Source: Reticulitermes speratus
Taxonomy: Eukaryota; Arthropoda; Insecta; Blattodea; Rhinotermitidae
Reading direction: 5' to 3'
NCBI GenBank assembly: GCA_021186555.1
Contig: JAJKFL010000012.1
Span: 25,029,710-25,093,709, forward strand
DNA: 64,000 nt
Positions 43,570 through 54,430 of this stretch are shown piece by piece; position 1 is the first letter of the stretch, and each line of letters opens with the position of its first letter. Made by a program: the position numbers and the translations under genes. The notes beneath the pieces were generated by a model. That model was not told the DNA's origin. It saw only the letters and a program-made list of their open reading frames with translations, and made no database searches.

Positions 43570-43895
43570 CTATCGTCCTCTTCAGGGTAAAGGCGGTCGA
43601 CGCTGAAGAGGAATGTCGCAGGTAGCTGCTTCAGGATCCTTGTACCTGTGTGTGACGCTGTGTGACGCAGCACGGCGTAGCATATCACCAGACCGTCGTT
43701 TTAAAGTCTGCACCCTGAGGTCCGCAGACGTCGTGACGTACGTCTTTACGGCATGCAATAGTTAGATGCGTCTGTAACTCTTCATAAAGAGAAACAGAGT
43801 GGAAGTGCTTCTGTGCTAAATGTTCCTCGATATCCGATAGAGCATTGCTTTGCTTGTAGGTTCCGAGGTTTCACCCGCTTGTCTTTGTGATAATT
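43570..43895. other. No recognisable feature
   Basis: Imperfect local repeats such as TGTGTGACGCTGTGTGACG (43652) only. Confidence 0.5.
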
Positions 43896-43899
43896 TTAT

Positions 43900-44150
43900 T
43901 TTTGTGGAGAAGGGCCCCGCAGCAGAAGCTACGGACGTACCGCAGCCTTAAGGCATTATGTGCAACCCTGTGATGAAAATGAAAGATGATCAGTTCTTTT
44001 TCATTTTTCCAAGTAATGTAGCACCGGTGGAATGAAATTGACAGGGGAAAACCGAAGTACTCGGGGGGAAAAACCTGTCCCAGTGCCACTTTGTCCACCA
44101 CAAATCCCACATTGACTCACCCGGGATCGAACCCGGATCTCAGCGGTGGG
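43900..44150 (-). mobile_element. SINE-3, copy 2, head truncated
   Basis: From the 3' end GGGCCCCGCAGCAGAAGCTA to the B-box region (reverse of CACCCGGGATCGAACCCGG). The rest of the tRNA-like head is missing or diverged after CAGCGGTGGGATTC. Confidence 0.85.
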
Positions 44151-44154
44151 ATTC

Positions 44155-44670
44155 TGATAAGCTTAGTATTCAGATGAAGATGAATACGAAGCACTAGTGG
44201 AATGATACTGAGGGGGGGAACCGATGTACGTACTTGGAGATGAAAAACACGTTATCATATTCGTTGAGCGCACACCGTGTCCCGAATTGTCCCACCTACT
44301 GTACTGAGCTACACAGGAGCACAAAACGTACATATGCGGTGAGCTTGTACAATCGGTTAACTAACATGTTTAAATGGCACTGGTTCAAATTCTATTGGGT
44401 GTGTTAGTTTTGTGACGACCATGTCAAACAGCATTCTGTGCTGTACGTGTCGAATGGCTCTTTCTCCGTGCGTTGTATGTGGAGCACAGATGAACAACAA
44501 GCAGCTTGTTACGTTTGACCTAACGATGTCTTTCTCTCATAGGAGCAACATTTTGCTAATAGGCATATTTCTCGAGTTGGAAGGAACAGTTATGTTACTA
44601 GGAGCTTATGCACAGTCTGTTTATGGCGTAGGTACCCACCATTCGCTGCTACACTGTTTGACGTGCATAT
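44155..44670. other. No confirmed gene
   Basis: An 86-codon plus frame (44412-44672) with two short hydrophobic stretches (NILLIGIFLELEGTVMLLGA) has no recognised family and ends at the edge of a MITE. Confidence 0.3.
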
Positions 44671-44675
44671 AAGTA

Positions 44676-44860
44676 CATTGTAACCCGGTTATAACGACAT
44701 CGGTTTATTCGACACCTCACCTATAGCGTCAGATATTCTGTGGTAGCAATTAATTCCTCACTGTTAACCATAACATTATACTTCTCGGTTATAACAACAC
44801 TCGTTTATAACGACACAAAATATTCAGTCCCTTTCATGACGTTATAAGCGAGTTCGAATG
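44676..44860. mobile_element. pogo-like MITE, copy 1 (185 bp, TA duplication)
   Basis: Left end CATTGTAACCCGGTTATAAC and reversed right end CATTCGAACTCGCTTATAAC form a terminal inverted repeat; TA flanks both sides (44674-44675, 44861-44862). Internally GGTTATAACAACACTCG repeats the terminal motif. TA duplication and TIR style fit the Tc1/mariner/pogo group. Confidence 0.78.
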
Positions 44861-45177
44861 TACTTGCTATTTCTGGTAGCTTGTAATATGCCAGCTGCTT
44901 CTCATCACGCTTGGACTGCACACAGAGCAGCTCTGGTTGTGTTCCTTCGGTGGGCTGTTGCCTTTCCAGCGGGACGGCTCTCATTTGTAATGCCTGCGGT
45001 TCGTGTCTTGGCATGGCAACTGTTTATGTGGACCGCACTTCATTCTTATATTAGTCAGTCATTATATCTGATTGCCGGGATAAAGCAACGTCTCTGCCTA
45101 TGACAGATTGCTCCTACGCTCACCATCACATCTTCTTCTTCTTCTACAGCACCAGTTATTTGCCAACCTTGCATATA

Positions 45178-45330
45178 CAGGGTGTATCTAAAATGTTTGG
45201 GACAAACTTCAGGAGTAAGTTCCCCACACCAGAACAAGGAGAAATGTTCATATCAATATACGTCCGCAAACGCTTTAGTTTTTGAGGTACAACCAAATAA
45301 CGTGTTGACTTCAATCATTTAGATTTTTAT
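45178..45330 (+). mobile_element. Possible mariner end (CAGGGTGTATC)
   Basis: ACAGGGTGTATCTAAAATGT and ACTTCAGGAGTAAGTTCC resemble a terminal inverted repeat of mariner/IS630 type. No second end was found. Confidence 0.3.
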
Positions 45331-45594
45331 CTTGAATACCCTAGTGTATTCAGCTCCAATTGATAATGAAGAGACATTTCAAGAACACATTTTTGGGTGC
45401 CTGTCAAACCATTTGCAACCTCCCCGGGAGGTTAGAAAAGGTGTGACATTCCGTGATCAGACGTGTCAATACGTGCGTTGATTCAGATGGAGGACATTTT
45501 GAGCATTTGTTGTGACTTTATGAACAATATGAAGACGGCAGTTATTAAATTGGGGACTTTTACTGTAAATGTATTGTGTCAGTTGTAAGTAAAA

Positions 45595-45770
45595 TATTAC
45601 TGGATTGATCTGGCTCAGGATGGGACAGGTGGCGGGCTGTTGTGAATGCGGTAATGAACCTTCGGGTTCCATAAAACGCGGGGAATTTCTTGACTAGCTG
45701 ACGACCTGTTAGCTTCTCAAGAAAAACTTTGCTCCATGGAGTTAGTTAGTTAGTTAGTAAGTAAAATATT
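45595..45770 (+). mobile_element. LINE-A 3' end, best-preserved tail
   Basis: The plus strand reads [20 protein letters not shown] or, in the right frame after small indels, [14 protein letters not shown] and NAGEFLTS. The nucleotide blocks GGATTGATCTGGCTCAGGAT, ATGAACCTTCGGGTTCCATA, GGGGAATTTCTTGACTAGCT and TTGCTCCATGGAGTTAGTTA serve as the window's reference for this tail. It ends in a (TTAG)n run at 45738-45756, the 3' signature of the family. Confidence 0.75.
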
Positions 45771-45774
45771 ATTT

Positions 45775-46860
45775 AGTTAAGCTTTTATTTGTCAATATAA
45801 TCTTTCAATTAAATTCAAAGACCACTCATTTCTGGACCTATGATTAAATGAACTTTTTTCTTCGTTTAGATGTGAAGAACACACTATCTTATGTATTTTA
45901 TATACTCTCTGTGTACTGTGTTTTCATTACCTTCTATCTGTCTTTTATTCACGTTTCCTTCACTCCATCCTTATATTCTCCCACTGTACAGAAGAACGAT
46001 CGTAATTATCTTGCTCTCTTTCTGTGGATACGGCGTCGTTAAATAACGCACTTAACATTTAACCTAATTGTTGTGAGGAGGTATTCAACTTGTGAAATGT
46101 GATAGTCGTGGAAACGTTTTATGGGCCTACTGTAGCCTGTATCTCGTTGCTTATTAGGAAGTGCAGTTGCCTTTCGACATGGATTTATCCCACGTCGTAA
46201 GTCTGGCTGTTTTATTGCCCACTTTACTTGCTACATGTATGTTTTAAGTGGGCGGTTTAGTACGAGAAGTGGTTACAGCGCACTGCAATATCTGCAAACA
46301 CAGCTTGGCAGGCTGTGTTTTGAAGCTGCCACGTAGCGAAACTTCGTAAGTAGGAAAGTTTACAACCATGCCGACTGAAGTACTCTTGATGAAATTCGGT
46401 GTTATGTCTCTGAGAATGAATTAATCATCCTCCATTAAAATCGGTATGATTCTGTGAGGACTGGGGCTATTTGCCTCTTATAGGTAGACGTGGTTAATGA
46501 AAGATTAACTAACAGTTTGGCGCAGTGTAACAGGTATGCTCGTCACTTATACATGTCTGTCTTGACTCTGTTTTGGTAGTTATTATCACGGAAAGAGTTA
46601 TTTGGAAAGCGACGTAAACGAAAAAATTTGTTATTTGTGACAAATTTTCTCGTACATTTTAATGCACACATGTATCGATATCTACCAAAAATTAATAGTA
46701 TTTATGTTGACGCTGTAGTCCGAATTGTTAATGTGGATAAAAATTCAGTTTCCTGAGGAACATGTGATGAATGCATGTCAGAGTTCAAATCCATTACAAA
46801 GTGGTGCTTGATTACCACCAGCGCAACTATTCGTTGGTATTTTTGTCAGATCACATTACA
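45775..46860. other. No gene recognised in 1.1 kb
   Basis: TACGGCGTCGTTAAATAACG at 46028 resembles a common invertebrate repeat end, like TTTAACGACGCTG at 21820 reversed. The frame 45848-46042 is hydrophobic (FYILSVYCVFITFYLSFIHV) but has no known family. Confidence 0.4.
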
Positions 46861-46861
46861 A

Positions 46862-46900
46862 GGCAACATGTTTCGACGAAGATCTGTCATCTTCTGGTCA
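46862..46900 (-). ncRNA. Hammerhead-like motif 10
   Basis: On the minus strand: CAGAAGA, GAC/GUC stem II around AGAUCUUC, GAAACAUGUU, GCC. The core has CAGAAGA instead of CUGAAGA. No convincing stem I. It lies next to the poly-A end of a SINE. Confidence 0.35.
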
Positions 46901-46910
46901 TATCAATACA

Positions 46911-47170
46911 TTTTTTTTTTCCAATAGCGCAACAACCCCTAGTGCGCCAAGGCCGCCTCGTTATCGACGCTTCACGATCACACTCAGACACACCACACTC
47001 GGTAGGACTCCTCTGGACGAGTGATCAGCCCGACGCAGAGACCTCTACCTGACCACACACAACACTCAAAAGAGACAGACATCTATGCCACGGCGGGGTT
47101 CGAACCCATTATTCCAGCAAGCGAGCGACCGCAGACTCACGCCTTAGACCGCGCGGTCACTGGGATCGGC
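46911..47170 (-). mobile_element. SINE-1, copy 5
   Basis: Reverse orientation with T run at 46911-46920, body GACGAGTGATCAGCCCGACG, and head with GGGTTCGAACCC B-box region (reversed) and GATCGGC at 47164-47170. No clear target-site duplication. Confidence 0.88.
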
Positions 47171-47174
47171 AAAT

Positions 47175-47685
47175 AAAAATAAATTACAGTTGCATGTTAA
47201 TTATGTGTAAGTAGACTGAGATTTCAGTCCAGGGATTAATCTATGGACTGAGATCTCAGTATACAGTAGCCTACTTATAATTCTGCGTTTAAGGTATTCT
47301 GAGCGCGTATGGGCCAACTTTTCATTTTGGACTTTCTGTTCTACCGCGTTAAAGTACGGTGAGAGGGTGGTTCTTCTTTGACGTCAAGTTATCTCCATGT
47401 TCTCAGTTGTTCCAAAATTTATTCCTACGGTAGAAGGCATCTAAACTCAAAATTTTACGAGACAAACTTTCGTGTAATGAGTAACAAAAATTTCCCGTTC
47501 CATTGTCCTCATTAAGATACTAGTTTCAAAGTCTGTCAGATCATAATCGATATACAAGTGTCACTGTGTTCCTAACGACCGTATTACGTCACGTGTTTGA
47601 GTCTTACACGTCGGAGAGGACTTGGCCAATTTAGGCGCAGAAATGAATGGAAAGTGATGAATATTTCAGGTGAAGAGGTCTGAAA
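47175..47685. other. No gene recognised
   Basis: An inverted/direct pair, ACTGAGATTTCAGTCCAGGG and GGACTGAGATCTCAGT (47217-47265), is the only structure noticed. Confidence 0.5.
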
Positions 47686-47686
47686 A

Positions 47687-48090
47687 TTAACAAGACAGGC
47701 ATTTACGTATAAATGTAACATTGAGGCGCGTTCGCGTAACCATTGTTGCCGTAGAAAGACAATAAGTATTACATATTCTGTGTGTGTGTTTGTAGCCTTA
47801 GTTACACAGCATGCACCATATCTGTGGCCTGTCTGGCTGTACCATATTTTTCCACATTATCTCATAAACGGTACGATTTTCGATAGAAAGTTATTGAACA
47901 TGAAATGTGTGTTTTGATTTTCTCTACAACTTTTGTCTGAAACATTTCTCATTCTAAGAAGTATCCAGTCAGATATTAACATAAATGTACATAGATCTTC
48001 ATGTAAGGTACCGTTATTGTTGTCAGTTTTTTATGAAAATTAAACTTTTCGACAGATTTTCGAAGAATGTTTAAATATAAAACTTCATGT
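47687..48090 (+). mobile_element. SITYSEC-type MITE, copy 5, 3' truncated
   Basis: Begins ACAAGACAGGCATTTACGTA and ends near AAACTTCATG. The GCGCATGCGC block and the CGGACAGA tract with the right end are missing. Confidence 0.78.
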
Positions 48091-48094
48091 TCCA

Positions 48095-48350
48095 GTGCCT
48101 AGGTTTTTCCTTGTCTGTTTTCATTCCAGCAATGCTGCATACTCATCATCATGTTAATATAGCTCTTATGAGAAAAACAAACTGGCGAAAACTGGGAAAC
48201 TTAAGAAACAGTACTGTTTCGGAGTTGTCTTACTGGACAGATAGGTACTTTCGCGCTGTTTTTGTCCGTCTTCGAAAGGTTAAGCACAGGCAACTTTAAC
48301 GTGTATGTGTCCACTGAAGCATGAATCCGAGTTATAACCACTTATATGTA
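48095..48350. other. No recognisable feature
   Basis: The plus frame 48087-48299 has no known domain. Confidence 0.45.
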
Positions 48351-48356
48351 GGCACA

Positions 48357-48620
48357 GCCGATCCCAGTGGCCGTGCGGTCTAAGGCGTGGGTCTAAGGCC
48401 GCTCGCTTGCTGGGATTGTGGGTTCGAATCCCACCGGGGCATGGCTGTCTGTCTGTTGTGAGTGTTGTGTGTTGTCAGGTAGAGGTCTCTGCGACGGGCT
48501 GGTCACTCGTCCAGAGGAGTCCTACCGAGTGTGATGTGTCTGAGTGTGATCGTGAAGCCTCAAAAATGAGGCGGCCTAGGCCCCCAAGGGGCTGTCGAGC
48601 CATTGGAAAAAAGAAAAAAT
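48357..48620 (+). mobile_element. SINE-1, copy 6, full length
   Basis: Head GTGGCCGTGCGGTCTAAGGC and GGGTTCGAATCCCACC; body with GTGAGTGTTGTGTGTTGTCA, GGCCTAGGCCCCCAAGGGGC; poly-A-rich end at 48605-48620. One of the two most complete copies in the window. Confidence 0.92.
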
Positions 48621-48624
48621 AAGT

Positions 48625-49235
48625 AGACCCACATTATTTCTGTGTTCGCGATATTTATGTAGGTGGTTGTCGCTCTTTGTGTTTTGATGTACGAAGATAC
48701 TTTCAGTGCGGAAGGAAGTACACGTAACTTGTTCTTGACCTTGACCGACATTTCCGCTTTCCAATTTGTCACCAGTATTCGCAATCCTTCATCTCTTATG
48801 TACGTATTTCATTTTAGCTCCTTTTGTCTTACTAAACAAGGATAAAGGTCTTAGTTGGAGCCGCGGCAACAGAGAATGCGAGGCTTAGTCGAATAATAAA
48901 ATTAAATTTGAAGAGAAAATAAAAGCAATGCTGCGGAGAATGTTGTGGAATTCGTTGCAGAAATTTCTTAAATAAAGTTTTTATCCTTTAAGACTCGGAG
49001 CTTATGAGTTGAAACCGGCTTAATTTAATTCAAACTGCGCATGCGTTAGACAGTGTAGCGGCGTGGCTGATTCCGCTCGTTCTTGTTCTAATTCAGTCGT
49101 TATAAACAATAGGGATTAAAGTTTTATTTGTTTCCGCTATAAAGAACTGAAAGCTGTATCCGGCTTAATATTGGAGGTTTCAGTCGTTTAAGCAAGAGTT
49201 TGATATATGTGATTTTCAAAATCTCCCCTTTTTTT
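48625..49235. other. No gene recognised
   Basis: Unique-looking sequence; overlapping frames on both strands at 48560-48845 have no known family. Confidence 0.45.
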
Positions 49236-49239
49236 TTGT

Positions 49240-49524
49240 TATTATTGAAGGGCCCCGCAGCAGATGCTACGGACGCACCGCAGCCTTTAGGCTTATTGTG
49301 CAACCCTTGTGATGAAGATGGAAGATGATCATCTTTTTTTTATTTTCCCAAGTAATGGAGCACTGATGGAATGAAACTGACAGGCGAAAACCGAAGTACT
49401 CGTAGAAAAACTTGTCCCAGTGCCACTTTGTCCACCACAAATCCCACATGGACCGACCCGGGGTCGAACCTGAGCCTTCGCGGTGAGAGGCCGGCGACTA
49501 ACCTCCTGAGCCATGGCACGGCAT
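49240..49524 (-). mobile_element. SINE-3, copy 3, full length
   Basis: Reverse orientation. 3' end GGGCCCCGCAGCAGATGCTA, head reversed with GACCCGGGGTCGAACCTGAG and GAGCCATGGCACGG. The A- and B-box positions match copy 1. Confidence 0.9.
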
Positions 49525-49564
49525 AAGAAACATCCATTTACAGAACTTAATGTGTAAATAAATT

Positions 49565-49752
49565 ATGGTCAAACCCGGTTATAACGACATCGCTTTATAC
49601 GACACCTCGTCTATAACGTCAGATATTCTGTGGTACCAATTAATTCGTCACTGTTAACCATAACATTATACTCCTCGGTTATAACAACACTCGTTTATAA
49701 CGACACAAAATATTCAGTCCTTTTCGTGACGTTATAACCGAGTTCGGCTGTA
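49565..49752. mobile_element. pogo-like MITE, copy 2
   Basis: GGTCAAACCCGGTTATAACG at the left and reversed right end TACAGCCGAACTCGGTTATA. The internal sequence is nearly the same as copy 1 (TCAGATATTCTGTGGTA, ACCATAACATTATACT), which shows recent spread. Confidence 0.78.
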
Positions 49753-49754
49753 TT

Positions 49755-50390
49755 TTAATTTGTTTAAAGTTATAATAATTAAGTTACCGTTTACAAATCA
49801 TACTTCCATTGACTTGAGGTTGGTTGATGGACGCACTGCTTGCATTACGGATGCAGTATGATGTTTCTGTATATTAATTCTGTTATTTTGTTTTTGTCTG
49901 GTTGCTTTGTAAGTCCACTAGACGTCGCGGTATCCACCACCCTATCTGGACAATGCGGGATTTGGAACAGAGCGCCTGTAGCCTGGCTGTTTGATTGTTT
50001 GATTCGTTACTAAGTTCGGTTAAGTATAAGGTTTGAATGCAGGGCGTGCACACTTAGATCTGGTGTAACAGTAACGTACAGTAATGAACTTCTGTCATTC
50101 TTATGTAACGTGTTGGACCCTGTTACCGGTCTAGTATTGTTTGTATTCGCCTGTTTCATGTATGTCCGTCTGTATTTTAAGGAAAGCAAAACTTTATGGA
50201 CTTTATACAAAGTTCTCACTGCACGAACTCTCTATACAGTAAAGTAAATGTGAGCCAGTCTGTGGACAACCAGGTTTATTTTGTCTTTCTGTACCGCGCC
50301 ATATCTGGGCTGTGTTAGCTTCCTTACTGACGCAGTTTGCTGTAAAGCTGTGGGTGTCGACGAAATGGCAGACAGAGCGTAGCCTGTATA
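49755..50390. other. No gene recognised
   Basis: No repeat or domain identified. Confidence 0.45.
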
Positions 50391-50394
50391 AAGT

Positions 50395-50640
50395 GTGAAG
50401 ATAAAGCTCCACTCATTCTTAACATCTGCGCCAAGTGTGGATGAGTGATTAGCTTCACCCTCTTTGTGCATTTTACCCGTGATAACAGTAGCGAATTTGA
50501 GATGGATAAAACGTTGGGTTTTTGAAACTTGTTCTCTGTATCTAAGCGGACTGTACTTCGAAACTGAGGACATTTTCGAAGTGAGGTGAGAAAGTTGCTT
50601 TGGATTAAGGAGGGGATGCACAAAATTGCGCAATTAGAAG
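50395..50640. other. Unassigned overlapping frames with a repeat-like block
   Basis: Minus frames 50232-50633 (133 codons) and 50324-50692 (122 codons) overlap. On the minus strand LITHPHLAQMLRMSGAL and on the plus strand at 53516 TAHLHLVPRLRMSGAL share a short block, so this is more likely a dispersed repeat than a gene. No domain recognised. Confidence 0.3.
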
Positions 50641-50694
50641 CATTATAATGTGTACTGATAGTTTTATAAGTTAATAGAGTCAGGTTGGTCAAAT

Positions 50695-52840
50695 AAAGGT
50701 GGGGAAATGTGAGAAATGCTTACAAAATTTTGTCGGAAAACCTGAAGGAAAGAGTTTTCTTGAGACATTAGGTGTAGATAGGAGATATTATTAAAATGTA
50801 TGTTAAAGATGTAAGGTGTGAGTGTGGTGAGCTGCTGTGAGTAATGCTATGATGTTTGGCTTATACAGTGTGAGTGTGGTGAGCTGTTGTGAGTAATGCT
50901 ATGATGTTTGGCTTATACAGTGTGAGTGTGGTGAGCTGCTGTGAGTAATGGTATGAATGTTTGGCTTATACAGTGTGAGTGTGGTGAGCTGTTGTGAGTA
51001 ATGGTATGAATGTTTGGCTTATACAGTGTGAGTGTGGTGAGCTGTTGTGAGTAATGGTATGAATGTTTGGCTTATACAGTGTGAGTGTGGTGAGCTGCTG
51101 TGAGTAATGGTATGAATGTTTGGCTTATACAGTGTGAGTGTGGTGAGATGCTGTGAGTAATGGTATGAATGTTTGGCTTATACAGTGTGAGTGTGGTGAG
51201 CTGCTGTGAGTAATGGTATGAATGTTTGGCTTATACAGTGTGAGTGTGGTGAGCTGTTGTGAGTAATGGTATGAATGTTTGGCTTATACAGTGTGAGTGT
51301 GGTGAGCTGCTGTGAGTAATGGTATGAATGTTTGGCTTATACAGTGTGAGTGTGGTGAGCTGCTGTGAGTAATGGTATGAATGTTTGGCTTATACAGTGT
51401 GAGTGTGGTGAGCTGTTGTGAGTAATGTTATGAATGTTTGGCTTATACAGTGTGAGTGTGGTGAGCTGCTGTGAGTAATGGTATGAATGTTTGGCTTATA
51501 CAGTGTGAGTGTGGTGAGCTGTTGTGAGTAATGGTATGAATGTTTGGCTTATACAGTGTGAGTGTGGTGAGCTGCTGTGAGTAATGGTATGAATGTTTGG
51601 CTTATACAGTGTGAGTGTGGTGAGCTGTTGTGAGTAATGGTATGAATGTTTGGCTTATACAGTGTGAGTGTGGTGAGCTGCTGTGAGTAATGGTATGAAT
51701 GTTTGGCTTATACAGTGCGAGTGTGGTGAGCTGTTGTGAGTAATGCTATGATGTTTGGCTTATACAGTGTGAGTGTGGTGAGCTGTTGTGAGTAATGGTA
51801 TGAATGTTTGGCTTATACAGTGTGAGTGTGGTGAGCTGTTGTGAGTAATGGTATGAATGTTTGGCTTATACAGTGTGAGTGTGGTGAGCTGTTGTGAGTA
51901 ATGGTATGAATGTTTGGCTTATACAGTGTGAGTGTGGTGAGCTGTTGTGAGTAATGCTATGATGTTTGGCTTATACAGTGTGAGTGTGGTGAGCTGCTGT
52001 GAGTAATGGTATGAATGTTTGGCTTATACAGTGTGAGTGTGGTGAGCTGTTGTGAGTAATGGTATGAATGTTTGGCTTATACAGTGTGAGTGTGGTGAGC
52101 TGTTGTGAGTAATGGTATGAATGTTTGGCTTATACAGTGTGAGTGTGGTGAGCTGCTGTGAGTAATGGTATGAATGTTTGGCTTATACAGTGTGAGTGTG
52201 GTGAGATGCTGTGAGTAATGGTATGAATGTTTGGCTTATACAGTGTGAGTGTGGTGAGCTGCTGTGAGTAATGGTATGAATGTTTGGCTTATACAGTGTG
52301 AGTGTGGTGAGCTGTTGTGAGTAATGGTATGAATGTTTGGCTTATACAGTGTGAGTGTGGTGAGCTGCTGTGAGTAATGGTATGAATGTTTGGCTTATAC
52401 AGTGTGAGTGTGGTGAGCTGCTGTGAGTAATGGTATGAATGTTTGGCTTATACAGTGTGAGTGTGGTGAGCTGTTGTGAGTAATGTTATGAATGTTTGGC
52501 TTATACAGTGTGAGTGTGGTGAGCTGCTGTGAGTAATGGTATGAATGTTTGGCTTATACAGTGTGAGTGTGGTGAGCTGTTGTGAGTAATGGTATGAATG
52601 TTTGGCTTATACAGTGTGAGTGTGGTGAGCTGCTGTGAGTAATGGTATGAATGTTTGGCTTATACAGTGTGAGTGTGGTGAGCTGCTGTGAGTAATGGTA
52701 TGATGTTTGGCTTATACAGTGTGAGTGTGGTGAGCTGTTGTGAGTAATGGTATGATGTTTGGCTTATACAGTGTGAAATACATGCAGTTTCTTGAGTAGT
52801 TGATTGAGTGTCGGAGAACGGGCCTGCTGGTTAAGTTAAA
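50695..52840 (+). mobile_element. LINE-A 3' end split by a minisatellite
   Basis: Left flank (50705-50815) reads NVRNAYKIL, VGKPEGKSFLETL and DIIKMYVKDVR with frameshifts, the order of the LINE-A tail. Right flank (52785-52830) aligns with TTTCTTGAcTAGcTGA of the tail at 45.7 kb. Between them the 53-bp repeat begins at the point where the tail's TGGCGAGCT.TTGTGAAtGC segment would lie. The array therefore appears to have grown inside the LINE. Confidence 0.65.
50814..52778. repeat. 53-bp minisatellite, about 37 copies, with block duplication
   Basis: Unit contains GTGTGAGTGTGGTGAGCTGC, TGTGAGTAATGGTATGAATG and TTTGGCTTATACA. Some units are 52 bp (TATGATG). Main variants are GCTGCTG/GCTGTTG, one GAGATGCTG and one TAATGTTATG. 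The variant order repeats over about 14 consecutive units at an offset of 1058 bp. The plus strand is strongly G-over-C. Confidence 0.96.
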
Positions 52841-52844
52841 AAGC

Positions 52845-53320
52845 TGGGTAGGCGTTACGGCCGCTCTGGATGTGATAGCGTACAGAGACATGTGAACGCT
52901 TCTAACGGGAACTCAACCCCAAATACCGTATTGTCTGTGAACAGTGAAAGTACTGTGCTTGTATTTGCGAAAAGCAGTATCGGTCTGTCGAATTTGTAAC
53001 CATATTGACGATGTGAATGAGGGAGAAAATAAATAGAGTGAAGCAGATGCTAAGTAAAGAGAATCAGAGATAAATTATTTAATTTGTCGCTAGCTTGAGT
53101 GGTCCTGCCACAGTTCTGCGGTCGGCTGCCTGTGGTTTCGTCACGAATCCCCGTGTAAGAAAGACGGCAGCGCTCCCAGTGAGAGACCCAAAAAGCACAG
53201 TCATATTTTATGACACAAAACATTTCTGTTCTCCAAAACGCTGCGGCCATCTTTACCCATCAGACCACGGCGATGAACGAGATATATAAAAGGAATAACA
53301 ATAAATGAGCAGTGTTAGTG
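52845..53320. other. No gene recognised
   Basis: Overlapping frames at 53050-53289 on both strands; no family. Confidence 0.45.
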
Positions 53321-53324
53321 CAGT

Positions 53325-53600
53325 GAGGGACCCGGGATAGTGGAGGCCGTAGTGACGAGGCTACTGCATGACGATCGAGGAATCGTCGTTCGATTCGCTG
53401 CAGTGACAAGGGATTCTTTTCTTCTCCAAAATATCAAACCGGCTCTGGGGCACACCCGACTCCCACATTCAGAGGTTACCGGGAGATCTTTCCCTGGGGA
53501 TACAGAGACCGGAGCGTGAAACTGACTGCTCATCTGCATTTAGTGCCAAGGTTAAGAATGAGTGGCGCCCTACCTCGGCTCTTCCAATATGGCTTAATGG
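53325..53600 (+). mobile_element. Possible decayed tRNA-like SINE and adjoining repeat block
   Basis: GAGGCCGTAGTGACGAGGCT and CGTCGTTCGATTCGC give weak A-/B-box spacing, followed by TTCTCCAAAATATCAAACCG, alike to 21.3 kb reversed. At 53516-53600 TAHLHLVPRLRMSGAL is shared with 50.4 kb. Confidence 0.35.
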
Positions 53601-53604
53601 CGCG

Positions 53605-53925
53605 CACAAGAACACCTATATATCCTACCTGTAACACATTCAGACAGCTTTATCTGTCTACGTTGGCAATGGCGCTCGTATTTGTGTTACACCATCTGTA
53701 GTTTACATTACGTTTTTTTTTACACTTGACATCCGTAAGAAGTTCTGAATCCTACAACACGCGATGTTGCTCCTAATTATTTTAATTATGCAATACATTA
53801 TTCACTAAATTTTACTGGGTGATGAAATCAGGAGGGTTTGACAGACAGGACATGTAGCATGCATGGAGGAGATGAAGCTTTTATAGTCATAGCCGGCACC
53901 GCCAAAGAAAGTCCACAACTTTTAA
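53605..53925. other. No recognisable feature
   Basis: AT-rich with a T run at 53715; no family seen. Confidence 0.5.
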
Positions 53926-53929
53926 TGCA

Positions 53930-54090
53930 AAGATAATAAAGTGAATCATGGAGAAAGAGGACGTAGAGTGGATTCAGCTGGCTCAGATAAGTGGCCAGTG
54001 ACAGATGGACTTCTGTGAACACGGTAACGAATGTCAGATTGTTACGAACATCCATGGAGATAGTTGTAGGAAAATAGACACTTGGCGGAG
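53930..54090 (+). mobile_element. LINE-A 3' end remnant
   Basis: EDVEWIQLAQISGQ is readable, followed by DFCEHGNECQIVT, which lines up with the WIxLAQ and VNAVMNLRV landmarks. Truncated on both sides. Confidence 0.5.
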
Positions 54091-54094
54091 TGTT

Positions 54095-54428
54095 ATTGGA
54101 ACTGAAAATTACGCCCTAGATTTTTGTACTTAGTGCGAAGCTGCCAGCTGTGCGCCTGTAGCTTGGAAATAGAATCCAGATTCGTGTTTTCCCACGGAAC
54201 GTGTTTCAAAGATAACAAAGCGCTGTCTATGTTCGTGTGACTAAACAAATTGTATCTACGACCAGGTAAAGCAGGCTTTGTATACTCTTCGTTGTTACGT
54301 GGTGTGGCAGGCTGGCATAACCGTAGGCGCTTGTGGGAATGCCCCGAAGACTGACAGAATATTACAAATCGCACTGATGTAGAAGTGCAGGAGTGAATAA
54401 TTTTGTGACTGTGAGTGGAAGAGTGATA
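54095..54428. other. No gene recognised
   Basis: The 150-codon minus frame 54093-54545 crosses into the transposon at 54431, so it is not a gene; I see no domain in its other half. Confidence 0.45.
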
Positions 54429-54430
54429 TA

